From Phocoena phocoena (lineage: Eukaryota > Chordata > Mammalia > Artiodactyla > Phocoenidae): 64,000 nt of DNA. The translations under genes and the position numbers were made by a program. Position 1 is the stretch's first letter, and every line of letters begins with the position of its first letter. Positions 36,029-48,009 of this stretch are shown piece by piece. Location of the stretch: assembly GCF_963924675.1 (NCBI RefSeq), contig NC_089228.1, positions 97,190,394 through 97,254,393 of the forward strand. Reading direction: 5' to 3'. The notes under the pieces are model-generated. The model made no database searches. It worked only from the letters and a program-made list of their open reading frames with translations, and was not told where the DNA came from.

Positions 36029-37729
36029 TGTTATTTGTGAAACTCAGTAGAAAGTTGCAACCACCAAAAGGCATAAATGGTTAGGATTTGAACCAGATCT
36101 TTCTATTTAATTAAAGCAATATTTATTTAGTCAGTATGATATGTCATTAATATTTTTCCTAATTTATTTTAGTTATGCTATCTCTTGTATGAATTAGCCT
36201 TAATCTCATTGATTTGTGGTAGTCAGTTTATTGCCCTTAATTTAGCACCTCACTCCCACAGAAGATGGGGCTGACTCAGGACTCAGGCTTCTCTGTCCCC
36301 AGGCTCTGTGCTCTACTGAAAGACTAAGCTGGGATTCCGTCCCCCAGCCCCCAATAACCATAACAAGCAATGCCAGCCACTGGGAAGTCAGGAAAGTGGA
36401 CTTCTAGACACTCCAGGCTTCTAACAGGACATGTCAGTGATCTGTCCATGAGTTTGCTGTTACTGTTTTTTGTCTGTTGTTATTAATCATCCACGGTATG
36501 ACTTAGAATTAGCAGCAAATGGCTTGAGTGGACCAGCAGCGCTGCAGAACCATCACAACAGCATTGGTAGAGCCGAATTTTGACGTCTTTTTCCCTTGAG
36601 TGCTCCTCTGGGTTAGAACTTGCGTGTTATTCTCTGATTCTCCAATCTTTTCCACTCAGAGCTCAGTTCGATGAGCATCCCCTTAAATGGTGGAGAGGGT
36701 AAAGGAAGGGGGTGATAGGAACACAGTTAGCCCAATGGCATTCACTGTGAAGCTGGACCGCTTGACAGTCTCACAGAGGCCAGGATGCCCTTGGAATAGA
36801 TCTCGTTCCCTTGTAAAGATCATCTTGTCAGTGAGAGAACAGTGCATTGACTAAACCTAAGAGTCTTATCAGTGCTTTTACCTTTTTTCTCCCAAATCCT
36901 AAATTCAGCCAAGGAAGAGCCATTAGCAAGATATATACTTGGACGCCTATCTTTTATTTTTAGTTTAAAATATATATCATTTCTGTAGGTATGTATCCAT
37001 GTTTCACAGACCCCAAAGTGGGACAGATGGTCTGACAATGGAAAGGATATTTGAAACGGGGACCGTCTTGGAAAGTTTAGGAACACATGGTCGTTCTAGC
37101 TGCTTCGGAGGTCAATCAGCCATCGAAAGCCTTATCCCTCTTGCCTTATGCCAGCCTTTTATCTAACTTGTTTTCAGCTTCTTATCAGGAAATTATCTAA
37201 GAGGCTTTTTTAAAGTGGATTCTGGCAAATTTTTTATATTTACCTGTAAATAATATTTACCACGTGACATTTGCTGGTAAATAATGAGGCAGTCCTTTTC
37301 TTGCTTCTTCCAGGAGTAGGAATCTTTAGCAATGAAGGAAAGCCCATTTTGAAATATGGACTGTGCGGAGAACACCTGAGAGCACTAGGCAGCAAGGGGG
37401 ATTGTGTTTCAATTGCTCTTGTTGAAACCTGGCAGGATAGCTCTGTGCCTCACAGCCTGCAGCGTCTGTATCAAGCCTCCTACCTCCCTTATTAAGATCT
37501 TAATTACAGATGCAGCTTACTTCATTGCTGGAGGGAAAGAATTTAGTTTCTCTGAACCGTGTCTGTTTTTTGGTGTGGCAGGTGTAATCGTCATGAGATC
37601 ATTTCTGGTGTGTTTTCTTTCCCTGGAGGAATTTTTTTGGGGGGGTGGAGGAATACAGTTCTTAAGACAGAACTTCATGCGCTCATAATAGTGCAGTAAT
37701 CATAACTGTGCTTTGATTTTACAGAGACC

Positions 37730-37925
37730 CTCTCTTCTGAAGATATCAGAGCGTTTTGCATGTATAGTTTCATGACTCCTCGTGATATTATCATAAAGAA
37801 CATGTTCATTATCCCCATTTTGCAAATGGGGAAACAGAGGCATAAAAGGCAGTGCTTTCATTGTCATTAGTCTTACAAGATGAGGACCAAGATTAGACTC
37901 TATTAATTTAACAGTGTCATGTCCA
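37730..37925 (-). repeat. MIR SINE, antisense, diverged
   Basis: 'attatccccattttgcaaat' and 'ggggaaacagaggcataaaa' followed by 'aagatgaggaccaagatt' resemble the reverse MIR core. Confidence 0.55.
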
Positions 37926-37935
37926 TCCCTCTATC

Positions 37936-38158
37936 CGGGGTTTCTCCACCCCAGCACTATTGACATTTAGGACTGGATAATTCTTGGTCGTGGGGACTGT
38001 CCCTTGCATTGCAGGATGTTTAGCAGCGTCCCTGGCCTCTACCCACTAGATGCCAGTAACACACACACACACACAGTGTGACAACCAAAAATGTCTCTGA
38101 ACCTTGCCAAATATCACCTGGGGGCACAAAATCCCCCCCTAGTGAAAAATCACTGGCA
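37936..38158. mobile_element. hAT-Charlie-type MITE fossil
   Basis: Begins 'gggtttctccaccccagcac', continues 'tgcaggatgtttagcagcgt', 'ctctacccactagatgccag' and 'gtgacaaccaaaaatgtctc', and ends near 'tagtgaaaaatcactgg'. A well-known non-autonomous mammalian hAT element in this order. A short (CA)n run (38059-38075) has expanded inside it. Confidence 0.7.
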
Positions 38159-38754
38159 TGATCTCCCCTACTTCCTTCTGCTTAAAAATAATTACCTTAG
38201 TGGTTTTAGTGCAAATTACCTTACTGGTTTAATAGAAGTGCAAAAATGCAGTCATAAAGCTGCTTGCCATAATTTTATCATGACCGAGGTTGGGCTTAAT
38301 GTTAACAGTTCCTAACCAAAAGGAAGCTTCCTCTTCTATGTTTAGCGCGAATTTGTTCAAGTGAATACCACAAAAGACGAAGACGCATGGGGTCTCACTA
38401 GGTCACGTGTAAACCGTCAGACCATCCCGAAGGCAACCTGAATTCTCTAAAGTCTTCCTTTGGCTTTATTTTCCTAATAGTCCACCTATTATATGTAAAA
38501 TATATAAATATATAAAATAGCTTTCTTCAGGGCCCAGTTCTAAATGCATGTTCCATTAACAATGGGCCTTGAAGAAAACTCTTTTATTCTCATAAACCGC
38601 TGTAGCATATGTACACGTAGGAGCTCGTCTATATCCCCAGCCACTAAACAATTTCATCAGTTTCATTTTGAGGTTTTCTTCTCCTCCATTTGCTTCTGCC
38701 ATCTTTCCTCTCTCTTCTAGCTGAGAAGCTGCAGCTTCTAAAAATTCTTTCTTG

Positions 38755-38935
38755 GGACTTCCCTGGTGGTGCAGTGGATAGGACTCCACGCTCCCAATGC
38801 AGGGGGCCCGGGTTCGATCCCTGGTCGGGGAACTAGATCCCACATGCATGCCGCAACTAAGAGTTCGCATGCTGCAACTAAGGAGCCTGCCTGCTGCAAC
38901 TAAGACCTGGCACAACCAAATAAATACATAAATAT
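38755..38935 (+). mobile_element. CHR/tRNA-Glu-derived SINE, sense
   Basis: Starts gacttccctggtggtgcagt with 'cgggttcgatccctggtcgg', then 'ccgcaactaagagttcgcat' units and an A/T-rich tail. Perfect 16-bp target-site duplications, taaaaattctttcttg, occur at 38739-38754 and 38936-38951. Its body resembles an older or sister subfamily rather than the short copies at 28.9, 30.4 and 33.0 kb. Confidence 0.93.
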
Positions 38936-40700
38936 TAAAAATTCTTTCTTGAGGCAACTGCAGTGCTGACAGTATACGATTATACACACCCTCTCGGCCA
39001 AGTGTGCGAATCCATTTTTTAAAACTCTTTGAGGACCTCACAAGTTAAGTGGGATAATAGCAATCAGGCACCAAACCTAGTTCAGGGGTCATCTGAAAGA
39101 GTTCCAGTGAGGGGTGATGTCCAAGTTACATCAGTTGGGTTCTGGCTGGGAGGCAGATGAGGGTTGCTAGTATGTGTACATATTGGCACTAGTGGGTTTA
39201 GATATAACTTCATACCTTGGGGGTTGCATACCTTGATGTAGGAAAATAAGATATATGGGAATGTAAAAATAGGAAGATCTTTCCCTTCTTTCAGATACTT
39301 TATTAGATGTTAGAACTTGGGTGTTTTGACTATTGAGAAATAATACAGTTTTTGGAATATACTGTAATATTTGTGGGCTAGAGTCTCCTACTCCTTTATA
39401 ACTTAATTCTCGTTTCACTTCCCCAAGTACCTGGATGTTAGAGGGATTTGTCTAGACAGGCAAATAGAAGTGATTTGATGCTAATACTGTAATGTTGGCT
39501 GAAATCCAGATGGTTGTTTTACCATTAATAAACCTATCTTTTGGGTGAGTGGGTGTCAGACCTTCATCGTTATATGGCGCCTGTCAGATTTATCTAGAGA
39601 CAGACCCTGAAAAGCGTTTGTGCCTGCCCCGTGTTTTTGATCCTTTGCCAATACACTATGCTTAAATCTATCAAAACCAGGCAACCTGGGACAAATGCTT
39701 ATAAATTCTGAGGCTTAATAGCAGTATTACTAAAGTCTAAGATGGAGAAGGTTCTCAGGAAGCATACCCTAGTCCAGTGGAAAACATTCCTAGATTAAGA
39801 AGGGAACCAGATGCTAGTTCTGGCTCTGCTGCTGATATAATAAGAGACCCTCTGGGCGGTAGAAGAAGACTGGGCGAGAGTGATCTCTGGGATCCCTTCG
39901 TAGTCTAATATTCTAGCCTAGTCGGTCTGGTCAAGCCATGGGTGACTTCTGGTTCTAAGTATCCACAGAAACCTAGGTGTTCTCCCACCTTCTTATAGAC
40001 CCTCAGGAGTTACTCAAGAAAACCCCAAAGACCACAGAAGAGTGGAGAATTGAGTTCTTCAAGACATATGTATCATTTATGATCATCAGAGTTGTGAGGA
40101 AAAGCTAACTTATTTTTCACACATACCGTTAGCAGTCGGCCAGGAAGTAATAGAAGCTGGCTGTGAAGTCACACGTACATGTGTACACGCACATGAAGAT
40201 GCTATGGCTGAAGTGCACAAAGCTGGACCATCTTAGAGGACGTGAGGACTCGGGGCAAAGTAGATGACATGAATATTTAGAGAGAGTCCAAGATACTCAC
40301 GTAAGCTTTATAACTACCATAGGGGTTTAGAACCACTTGCAAGAAAATGAAAATCATCGGCTGAAATGTGGTCCAGGTGCTAAAGGGCTCTTTGGTGGCA
40401 TGTGTTGGACACACCTCCCCAGGGGTCAGGAAGTATAAGCATCATATCTTCTAACTCCTAAACCTAAAGCCTAGTGTCTACTACTTATCAGTCTCCAGGG
40501 GATTCAACTCTTAAAAAAATTCAACATTCCAGATATCCAGTGTAAACCAAATATTCCAAGAATCAAAATCCAGACACTTGTAGATATCCATGTTTTCTGA
40601 CTATGGCTGTGTCCTTCTCTGGGGAAATCCTGCATCCCCCTGTATCCTAAAGATGAGGGTAGGAGGAAGCCGAAGGGGTTGGATGGCCCTCAGACTGAGT

Positions 40701-40883
40701 TTTTTTTTAATTGAAGTAGAGTTGATTTGCAATATTGTGTTAGTTTCAGATGTACAGCAGAGTGATTCGGTCATACGTATATATATGTGCATATATCTAT
40801 ATTCTTTTTTTCAATTCTTTTCCATTATAGTTTATTACAAGACACTATATTCGAAATCTTGTAATAAACTATAATGGAAAAGA
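40701..40883 (-). repeat. L1 3'-end fragment ending in a perfect fold-back
   Basis: 'ttgaagtagagttgatttgc' and 'tgttagtttcagatgtacag' are the antisense 3' end of cetartiodactyl L1s. The last 27 bases of this fragment (40816-40842) are repeated as an exact reverse complement at 40857-40883, with a 14-base spacer. The inverted copy does not extend further into L1. Confidence 0.75.
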
Positions 40884-41035
40884 CCTAAGCTGGTTTTTGT
40901 CGGCAGACAAACATAAAAATACAGGATCCTTTCTTTCTCTTCTCCAGTGTGTCCTGAGACTGACCTTTCTGATGCTCATCCCTCAGCCACTTCCTTTGGG
41001 ACCGATTTTCTTGACAATGGCCATTTCCTTCTTTA

Positions 41036-41060
41036 CTGTGTGTGTGCGCGCGCGTGTGTC
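41036..41060. repeat. Short TG/CG alternating tract
   Basis: tgtgtgtgcgcgcgcgtgtg, alternating purine-pyrimidine, favourable for Z-DNA. Confidence 0.8.
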
Positions 41061-41387
41061 CCTGCCAGAGTCCAGGGCTAAAGTTTGGGGGGTTGGGTAC
41101 AGGAAAGCCACATTGCTGAGAATGTGGCAGCCCTGAGGCTTGGCAGGAGCTCCTGCACGATAAATATAGAATGAAGTAAAATAATAAGAGGAAGCTGGGC
41201 CATTGATGATGCTATCAGTCCGCGGGGGCGGGGAGGGGGTGACACACCAGGCATTGTGTCTCATTTTTCTTCAAACAGCAGCATGAATGGTCATGGAAAT
41301 TATGTCACACACCTCTCTGTATTTGGAATAGCAGATAGTTTCCCTGGCAATAGGAGTAATAAGCTTTCTTGACATTTTGATAGTAGT

Positions 41388-41400
41388 GGGGGGGGGGGGG
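41388..41400. repeat. Homopolymer G run
   Basis: Thirteen consecutive G residues, followed by A residues. Confidence 0.9.
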
Positions 41401-41959
41401 AAAAAAGGACAGGGAAGAGCAGGGTGGTGTGGAAATGATCATGTGACCTGGAGCTCTCTTTACTTGCTGTAACACTGCACGGCATTTTCTTCCCAGTCCT
41501 TGGGCATAGCCTGGGAGCCAGGAACCGCAGAACCCAAACATTCTGGCAAAGCATGAATGGTGCTCGGTCATCTACCGCCAGATGTAGGTTGCCACACTAA
41601 AGGGAGAAAAGGTCTCTTACAGAGACCATTGTATTTAATCAGGCGGGGATGGCTGGCTCCTCTTGGCCTTCCTGTTTGCTCAGTGGTTGTGGCACTAGAT
41701 GCAGGCTCCCCATCTACGTCATCATCCTGTTTTAACAGGGAGGGACGGGCTCTTTCCTGCTCGCCGTCTCCCACGTTCTCTGGTCGTGAGGCTTAGGTGA
41801 CTTGGACGTGCCATTTATCTTTCCGGTTCTGTTAGTTCATCTTCCCATGTCCATTTGAAAATTTCAACCGAATATCTTGCTGACATCTCTAGAAAACCAT
41901 TTCACCCTCTCTGTAGAGAACCAGGAGATCAGAGTCCAAAATCCATTTCAATTTAGCAA

Positions 41960-42740
41960 ACACTTAGTGAGTGTGTATTTTGTTTCACACACTGGTTCTG
42001 AAAATGCCAAAGAAAGAACAGCTTCCCTGAACTTAAAGAGTTCCCAGTCTTGAAAGGGACAGTACAAGTCGTACTATAAGAAATACTGTCACAGAGAACT
42101 AGAAAGGAAAACAACGAGATAGATTTTGGGAAGAGAACTCTTCCGGTGATGTGGAAGATGAGTTTGGAGGTGGGAAGAGGTTGAACGCAGGAAAACCGGT
42201 TGGGTAGCAATTGTCATACCTTCCCCCTGCCCCCCACCAAAAAAAAAGTTGCTGAGGACCTGAGCGAGGAGTGGCAGTGAGGAAGAAAAGCCAGGTCCCA
42301 GCTGACTGAGGTTCAGATTGTGGAGTGGCTCAGCAAACGTCTGAGGCTCTGATCTCGGGCGGCCTTATGCCTGCTGCTAACTGAGAGAGATCAGGAGAAA
42401 GGGGTTTTGCACTTGTTGAGTGAGAGGTGAAGATACTCACTAGACAACTGGAAATGTGGGACTGGAGAGCAGAGGAAATATCGAGGCTGGAGCTGTGGAT
42501 CTGAGTGTTACCTGTGTGTTTAGATGCCATCGGCATGGATGAGACGTCCTGTAGAGAGCAAACTCATAGAGACGAGAGATCCCTTTGGAACATGATCACT
42601 AAAGGGACAGGAAAAGAGATTAGTCTGTGAAGGAGGAGAAAGATGAGTGGTCATGAGAACAAGGGAAGAGGGAGGACCGGGACGTGGAATCATGGGAGCC
42701 AAGGACAGTTTCTTCTCAAAGATCGGGGTGGGGTCAATGC
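41960..42740 (-). repeat. LINE L2, antisense, degraded
   Basis: Contains antisense L2-like wording: 'tagacaactggaaatgtggg', 'gaggctggagctgtggatct', 'tgccatcggcatggatgaga', 'gatccctttggaacatgatc'. Edges uncertain. Confidence 0.5.
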
Positions 42741-42884
42741 TAGAGGCTGCTACAATTAGGATCCCTCAAATAGGGTCTGTGACTCTAAATGCGGATTTCC
42801 CATCCTAATTAGAACCACAGCTTTTGTAGCACATGCCTCTGACTTTATTCAACACCGTCCTAATTCTGGAGCTGGAGACAAGAG

Positions 42885-43045
42885 GCCCGTGTTCTTAGCT
42901 CTGTGACCTTCTAGCCAGCTGACTTGGCAAATCATTAACTTCTTGGGCCTCATTTTTCTCATTTGTAAAGTGAACGAGTTGAACTGTAATTGTTTGAAGT
43001 GCCTCTGGCTTTCAAGTTCTATGACCCAACTGTTTGGGTGCTTTG
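42885..43045 (+). repeat. MIR SINE, diverged
   Basis: 'cttagctctgtgaccttcta', 'cttggcaaatcattaacttc', and 'ggcctcatttttctcatttg' are in sense MIR order. Confidence 0.6.
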
Positions 43046-43529
43046 CCAAGCTCTAGCTGCATTTCTAACTGCCAGCCTCTGGAGGCTAACCATCCAGCTG
43101 GATATAGGATTACAGAGCTCTCTTATCTTTCCTTGATGTGTTTCTGTGTTGACCTTTCCTGCCCTGGAGATAAATATCCCAGGGAGGGTGGGAGAAGGAG
43201 TAGGTCTTGAATAGACAGACTGCCTCTCCTGGGTTTTTGTAAGATATTCAGATAATCACCTTCTGACTTTGTGGCCTTAAGGAATCACATCTCTGCCCTG
43301 AAGGAAAGGGTCCCTCCGCCTTGTCCTAGCCGGAGAAATTAACTCTTGATCTGCCTGTGCACTTTTAAATGAGAGGGTTTGTGTCCTGGCTGAAGTTAAC
43401 TTTGCCGTTATCTCCTTACTAAACTCTTGCCCCAAGTATTTTCAAAAGCCAAGCTCTTTACCCCGTGTTATTCCGTACTTTCTGATGGTTGTACTCTTCT
43501 GGAATCTAATGAGATGTATCCATAATTTG

Positions 43530-43715
43530 TCCAGTAATAATAATAATATAATATCAATAATGTTATAATGATATAATATTAATAATATTGTGGTAATATT
43601 AGTATGATATATCATTATAATTAATATAATTATATAATAATTCAAATAGTGTTATATTAATATAATTGATTAATTATATTTATATAATAATATTATTAAT
43701 TATATTAGTAACATA
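43530..43715. repeat. AT-rich low-complexity
   Basis: TAATAATAT and ATTAATAT units with almost no G or C. A CHR SINE inserted at its right end. Confidence 0.88.
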
Positions 43716-43729
43716 TTATTTTGTCTCTT

Positions 43730-44028
43730 TTTTTTTTAATATTTATTTATTTATTATTTATTGTTGGCTGCTTTGGGTCTTCATTATTGTGCGCGGGCTT
43801 TCTCCAGTTGCGGCGAGTGGGGGCCACTCTTCATTGCAGTGCACAGGCCTCTCATTACGGTGGCTTCTCTTTGTTGCAGAGCAGGGGCTCCAGGCGTGCA
43901 GGCTCAGTAGTTGTGGCACAGGGGCCCAGCCGCTCCGCGGCATGTGGGATCCTCCTGGACCAGGGCTCGAACCCATGTGCCCTGCACTGGCAGGCGGACT
44001 CTCAACCACTGCGCCACCAGGGAAGTCC
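43730..44028 (-). mobile_element. CHR-type SINE, long form, antisense
   Basis: T/A-rich tail complement, then 'ttggctgctttgggtcttca', ending 'gccaccagggaagtcc'. Perfect 18-bp target-site duplications, catattattttgtctctt, occur at 43712-43729 and 44029-44046. Confidence 0.95.
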
Positions 44029-44349
44029 CATATTATTTTGTCTCTTGAATGCAGCCAATAGTTTCGTTATTGTTGTTTAGAGGCAAATACTCAACAAGAG
44101 GTTACAGTGAGCAGAACTCATTATTAATTCAGAGAAGTACTGCTTCAAGATACAGTTCTCCTGAAGCGTAATTGTGAGCAAGAGAAATATCAGATGTGTA
44201 TAAAAATATATATAATAACAACATTAGAATAGAACCAACCTTTGATGGAGAACTGTGGAGGTGATCCGCTAGGAAGCCGAAGATCAAAGCGCCATCAGCA
44301 CATTAAATAAATAGTCATACCTTCCCAAGTCTCCCGCGATGTTAAAGTA

Positions 44350-44500
44350 CTTGACCTGAATTAACTCACTGAATGCTCACTGCAAACCCGTGGCATAGAT
44401 ATGTTACCCTCATTCTCATTTTACAGATGAGGAAGTTAAGGTGCCAAGGGGAAAAGTAACCTGCCCGGGTCACACAGCCAGGACCCCAAACCCCAGGAAC
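44350..44500 (-). repeat. MIR SINE, antisense
   Basis: 'attttacagatgaggaagtt', 'gggtcacacagccaggacc' match the reverse MIR core. Confidence 0.68.
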
Positions 44501-44554
44501 TGATTTATTCCGTAGACATGACAAAAGGAATGGTCACCTTCAGAGCTTTACCGT

Positions 44555-44760
44555 AAAATGGGATGGAGCCCAGTTAGGAGGACATTGTGTAGTAGAGCTA
44601 AGGTGGCTTAGAGCTCTGGAAAGAGAACTGAGCCAGGAGACCACAGTTCTCTTCCATCTCTGACTCCACCGGTGTGGCCTTGGGCAGATGATAAACCGCC
44701 CCCCGCCCCAGATCTGTTTCCTCATCTGTAAAACAGGGAGGTCAGGTCCAGGTGTTCTCT
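44555..44760 (+). repeat. MIR SINE
   Basis: 'gtgtggccttgggcagatga' and 'tttcctcatctgtaaaacag' in sense order, with a C-rich insertion between them. Confidence 0.65.
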
Positions 44761-47392
44761 GAAGGTCTCAGGAGCCGTAACCTCCTGTGTGGGAGAGTGG
44801 CTGGCTGTAGACATTGGCTCCCTGTAGCTGGCACAGATATTAAATAACTTATTCCCATTCACCCGAGGCTGAGAATAACTCTCAGCATGTGAGGTGTCAA
44901 GCTGGCACCGGGTGCTTCCACTAGCGGCTGCCAAGCTCTCTGAATCCCAATCTCTGGGAGTGGTGGGCGGGGGGGGGGTGGGGGACAGCTAGTCAGAAAT
45001 CACCTTGTGATCATCTTGTGCATCCACAAGAGGCTCTCCAGGTTTTCCTGGAGAAGCAGCTCTGGAGGCCTGTCTGGAAACAGGTTGCTGCTTAGCTGGT
45101 GGTGGGAAGGTCACTGGAACAGGAGACGAAGACCATCCAGAGCAGCCTTCGTACAGGGATTTCTATCTGCTTCGAGTCGGGCGTGGTCTGGGGCTCTACT
45201 TCATTGCTTGATGGAGCTCCGTGGACGTGACCCAACTCCGAATGCCTGGAGTTCATGTATACTGATGAGGTCTGTGGTCCTTCACCTTCTACTGTTTTCT
45301 GTTTCTTTTCTTTCCCTTCTTGGTAGCCAGTGTAATCGCACAGCTCTCCACCCTCGGCTCCCATAGGACTGGTCCCACCCCTATCACTTCTGACTTCACC
45401 ACAGGGCCTCCTTGCCAGCCATTCCCAGTTGTTGAATGGGCCCCAGAGAAAGGGGTGGAGACCAGAGCCGTCAGCTCACCTCCTGCTCTATCATCACAGT
45501 ACAACTTGGGTGGAGTAATTTCCTTCTGATCATTTAGGTACAAAGGACCAGCATCTTGTCTTCTTCAACTCGATGACTTTTCTTTCAATAACGGGACACC
45601 CAAACAATGGAAGAAGAGAAACAAGAGATTTTAGGATTAGGACACATCCTTAAATGGTTCCTCAAACCAGGATACGGTGCTGTATGGTTTTATCTTTCAG
45701 TATGTGGACTTTTAATTGTTAAAAGGAACACAGAGCTTCCTAGAATATAGATACTAAGTAAAACATTCACCTGGAACCCAAAGCCCTCAGTATCCCTTTA
45801 GCTTCCCTTACTGCTCACCTGTACACATCATAGACTTCCTGGATCAGAAAACTGTCAAGAACAAGGACTTCAACCTTATTCTTAAAGAGCATCACCAGGA
45901 TTCCTGGGCACTGAGCTCTAGGGCTTCATCTCCTTTCCTCACTGCCTAAGAGGACTGTGGTTAACAGTAAAAGTAGGAGCCCCCCAGCTGCTGACTGGGG
46001 GCAGACCCTCCCACGGCACAGCGCCTCCACAGCAGAGAACCAGCCCACGGTGCAAGACCCGCGGTTACGGGGCGGATTACAGGGGGAGATGATTAACGGA
46101 TGTCAGTGGTAAAGGAATGCAAAGCATGAAGCTGAAAGATCGAATCCACATTTTTAGAGAAGAAAACAGGGGGCAGAAGTCCAAACAACAACAGCCCCAA
46201 GTGCCACGAATGTGTAGTCGCAACACAGTCCGGCCAATCAGTGGTCTCCTCCCCACAAGTGATCATCGTCACAGTGACACCTAGTGTGTCCCAACTTTCT
46301 AGCGAAGCACTAGAGAGATCACTTTGAGTCTTCTGACGGCTTGCTATGAATTTACAACATTCCCCGACTCCTCTGTGTGCTGGGAAGGAGCAGGCATGGG
46401 GTGATGGCTGCCATCGTGCTGCGAAATGTGACTGATGCCAAGAAATGAAATCTTTGGAGCCTTTGAAAGGCTTCCAAGAATGTCAGCATGTACTGCCTGC
46501 CCGCTCTCTGCTGAATGCCTACTTTGGCTGTCTGCTTAGTACTGAAAGTGCCAGACAGGCCTTCACACAAAGAAAGAAAGTGTTTGGGGCCCATGAAAGG
46601 GGAAAGCAGAGCCTTTCCGATGTGAATGGTGAGATTCAAGAAGTAGGAAATAAAATGGCAGGGTGAGGAGGGGCCCTCGGGAAAGGTAGGAATAAAAGAC
46701 CAAAGAGGAAGCGATGGTATCTATCTACCTACGCGGGGTAACTTCTTTGTAGCTCCCCGCGATCAAATCTGGAGATGTAGACTTACCATCACACTACACT
46801 CCACGCTTGCTTTGCGTGGAAAGATCGCTTGCTTGTAGATTCTCCACGTATCCAATGACCTCTTGATCAACTGAGAATAAGAATTTTTACGCCCTGCCGA
46901 GTCAGAGATCCGTGTACCTCTGTTTCCATTTTAACACTGAATATCAATGCCACTTGTGCTGCTTGTTGGGGATTTTCTTTGACTTATTTTACCTCCAATA
47001 TATTAACAAAATAAGAGATGTCTGTTGTAGTACATCTGAATATCTTGGAATATTTTATTCCTTCGACCGGGTTTAAGAAAGGAAGAGAAATGTTTTGTAG
47101 AATGAACCGTTCTCTAACCCTTAGCCATGCTACTCGTAACTCCCTGGGCACAGCTTGTACTGCTGGAAGAAAGCGCTCTGTGGCATGCTGAGCTTTTCCA
47201 AGGAGGTGGTCTGATGTCATTGGTGGCAGACGCAGTATGTATGGATCTGTCTTCTGTCTGCACCATCTGTTTTTCTCCTTACAGGCTATTGTTCAGATTC
47301 TTCTCTTCTCTCCAGGAAGAGCACGGGCTTTAGGTGTTAAAGGGACTGAGCTGCTATTCTAATGTGGATTCCCTCTGTTCTTTCCTTCCTAG

Positions 47393-47839
47393 AATCTTAT
47401 GGCAAGGGCCTTATACGACAACGTCCCAGAGTGTGCTGAGGAGCTGGCCTTTCGCAAGGGAGACATCCTGACTGTCATAGAGCAGAACACAGGAGGACTG
47501 GAAGGATGGTGGCTCTGCTCCTTACACGGTCGGCAAGGCATTGTCCCGGGCAACCGGGTGAAGCTTCTGATTGGCCCCGTGCAGGAGACCTCCTCCAGTC
47601 AGGACCCGCCTACTTCTGGACTGATGCACCAGCCCTTTGGCCAACAGAAGCTCTATCAAATGCCAAACCTCCAGGGCGCCCCTCGAGACACCATCTACCA
47701 AGTGCCACCTTCCTACCAAAATCAGGGAATTTACCAAGTACCCACTGGCCATGGTACCCAGGAACAAGATGTGTATCAAGTCCCACCATCAGTGCAGAGA
47801 GGCATTGCAGGGGCTAATGGTCCCCACTTAAGTAAAAAG
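47393..47839 (+). CDS. NEDD9: NEDD9 (HEF1/CAS-L) exon 2: SH3 domain and first YxxP motifs
   Basis: NEDD9 is a non-catalytic scaffold of the p130CAS family that links focal adhesion and Src-family kinases to migration signalling and also acts at centrosomes and cilia. This exon encodes residues 5-153. The SH3 domain spans about residues 8-65, with the ALYDN motif (10-14), the WW pair (43-44) and the GIVPGNRV strand (53-60), which together bind proline-rich partners such as FAK. The substrate domain follows, with four YxxP docking tyrosines at 92 (YQMP), 106, 118 and 132 (YQVP). The frame is intact. The exon begins after AG at 47391-47392 and ends at AAG before the donor GTGAGT, phase 0 at both ends. 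The open frame running past 47839 is intron read-through. The remaining substrate domain, serine-rich helix bundle and C-terminal dimerisation domain are outside the window. Confidence 0.97.
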
Positions 47840-47895
47840 GTGAGTGAACAACAGACTGGATTTTTGTTCTTAATTTTTTCCACTGTACTCAAAGC

Positions 47896-47915
47896 GTGTG
47901 TGTGTGTGTGTTTGC
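47896..47915. repeat. (GT)n microsatellite, short
   Basis: A run of about nine GT units just inside intron 2, 57 bp after the exon 2 donor. Confidence 0.85.
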
Positions 47916-48009
47916 GCTCCTAAAATAAGAACTTGAAGCTTCCAAGAAGTACATCAAAGTAGTAAGTATATCTTCCAAGAAGTAAGAATATCTAAATACC
48001 CTAGTTTGA

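Larger units (their letters stand above)
27981..47392 (+). other. NEDD9: NEDD9 intron 1
   Basis: About 19.4 kb from the GTAAGA donor to an acceptor with a pyrimidine-rich tract (tgttctttccttcct then AG at 47391-47392). A branch-like 'ttctaatg' lies about 30 nt upstream of the acceptor. The intron carries six CHR SINEs, MIR and L2 copies, an L1 fold-back, AT-rich DNA and G-rich tracts, listed separately. Stretches not listed, including 28.0-28.85, 29.1-30.27, 31.8-32.9, 33.25-33.9, 34.65-35.97, 36.03-37.7, 38.95-40.7, 40.9-41.95 and 44.8-47.39 kb, are unique-looking with no recognised repeat or exon. Confidence 0.88.

Noticed and set aside
46732..46761. 7-bp inverted repeat CGCGGGG...CCCCGCG, and a nearby ccacgc...gcgtgg
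   Set aside because: Short stems of this kind are expected by chance in 64 kb, and there is no U tract, conserved loop or other context suggesting an RNA element.
47840..47923. Extension of the NEDD9 exon 2 frame past residue 153
   Set aside because: A consensus donor GTGAGTG sits at 47840 exactly where the family exon ends; the extra codons are intron and run into a GT repeat.
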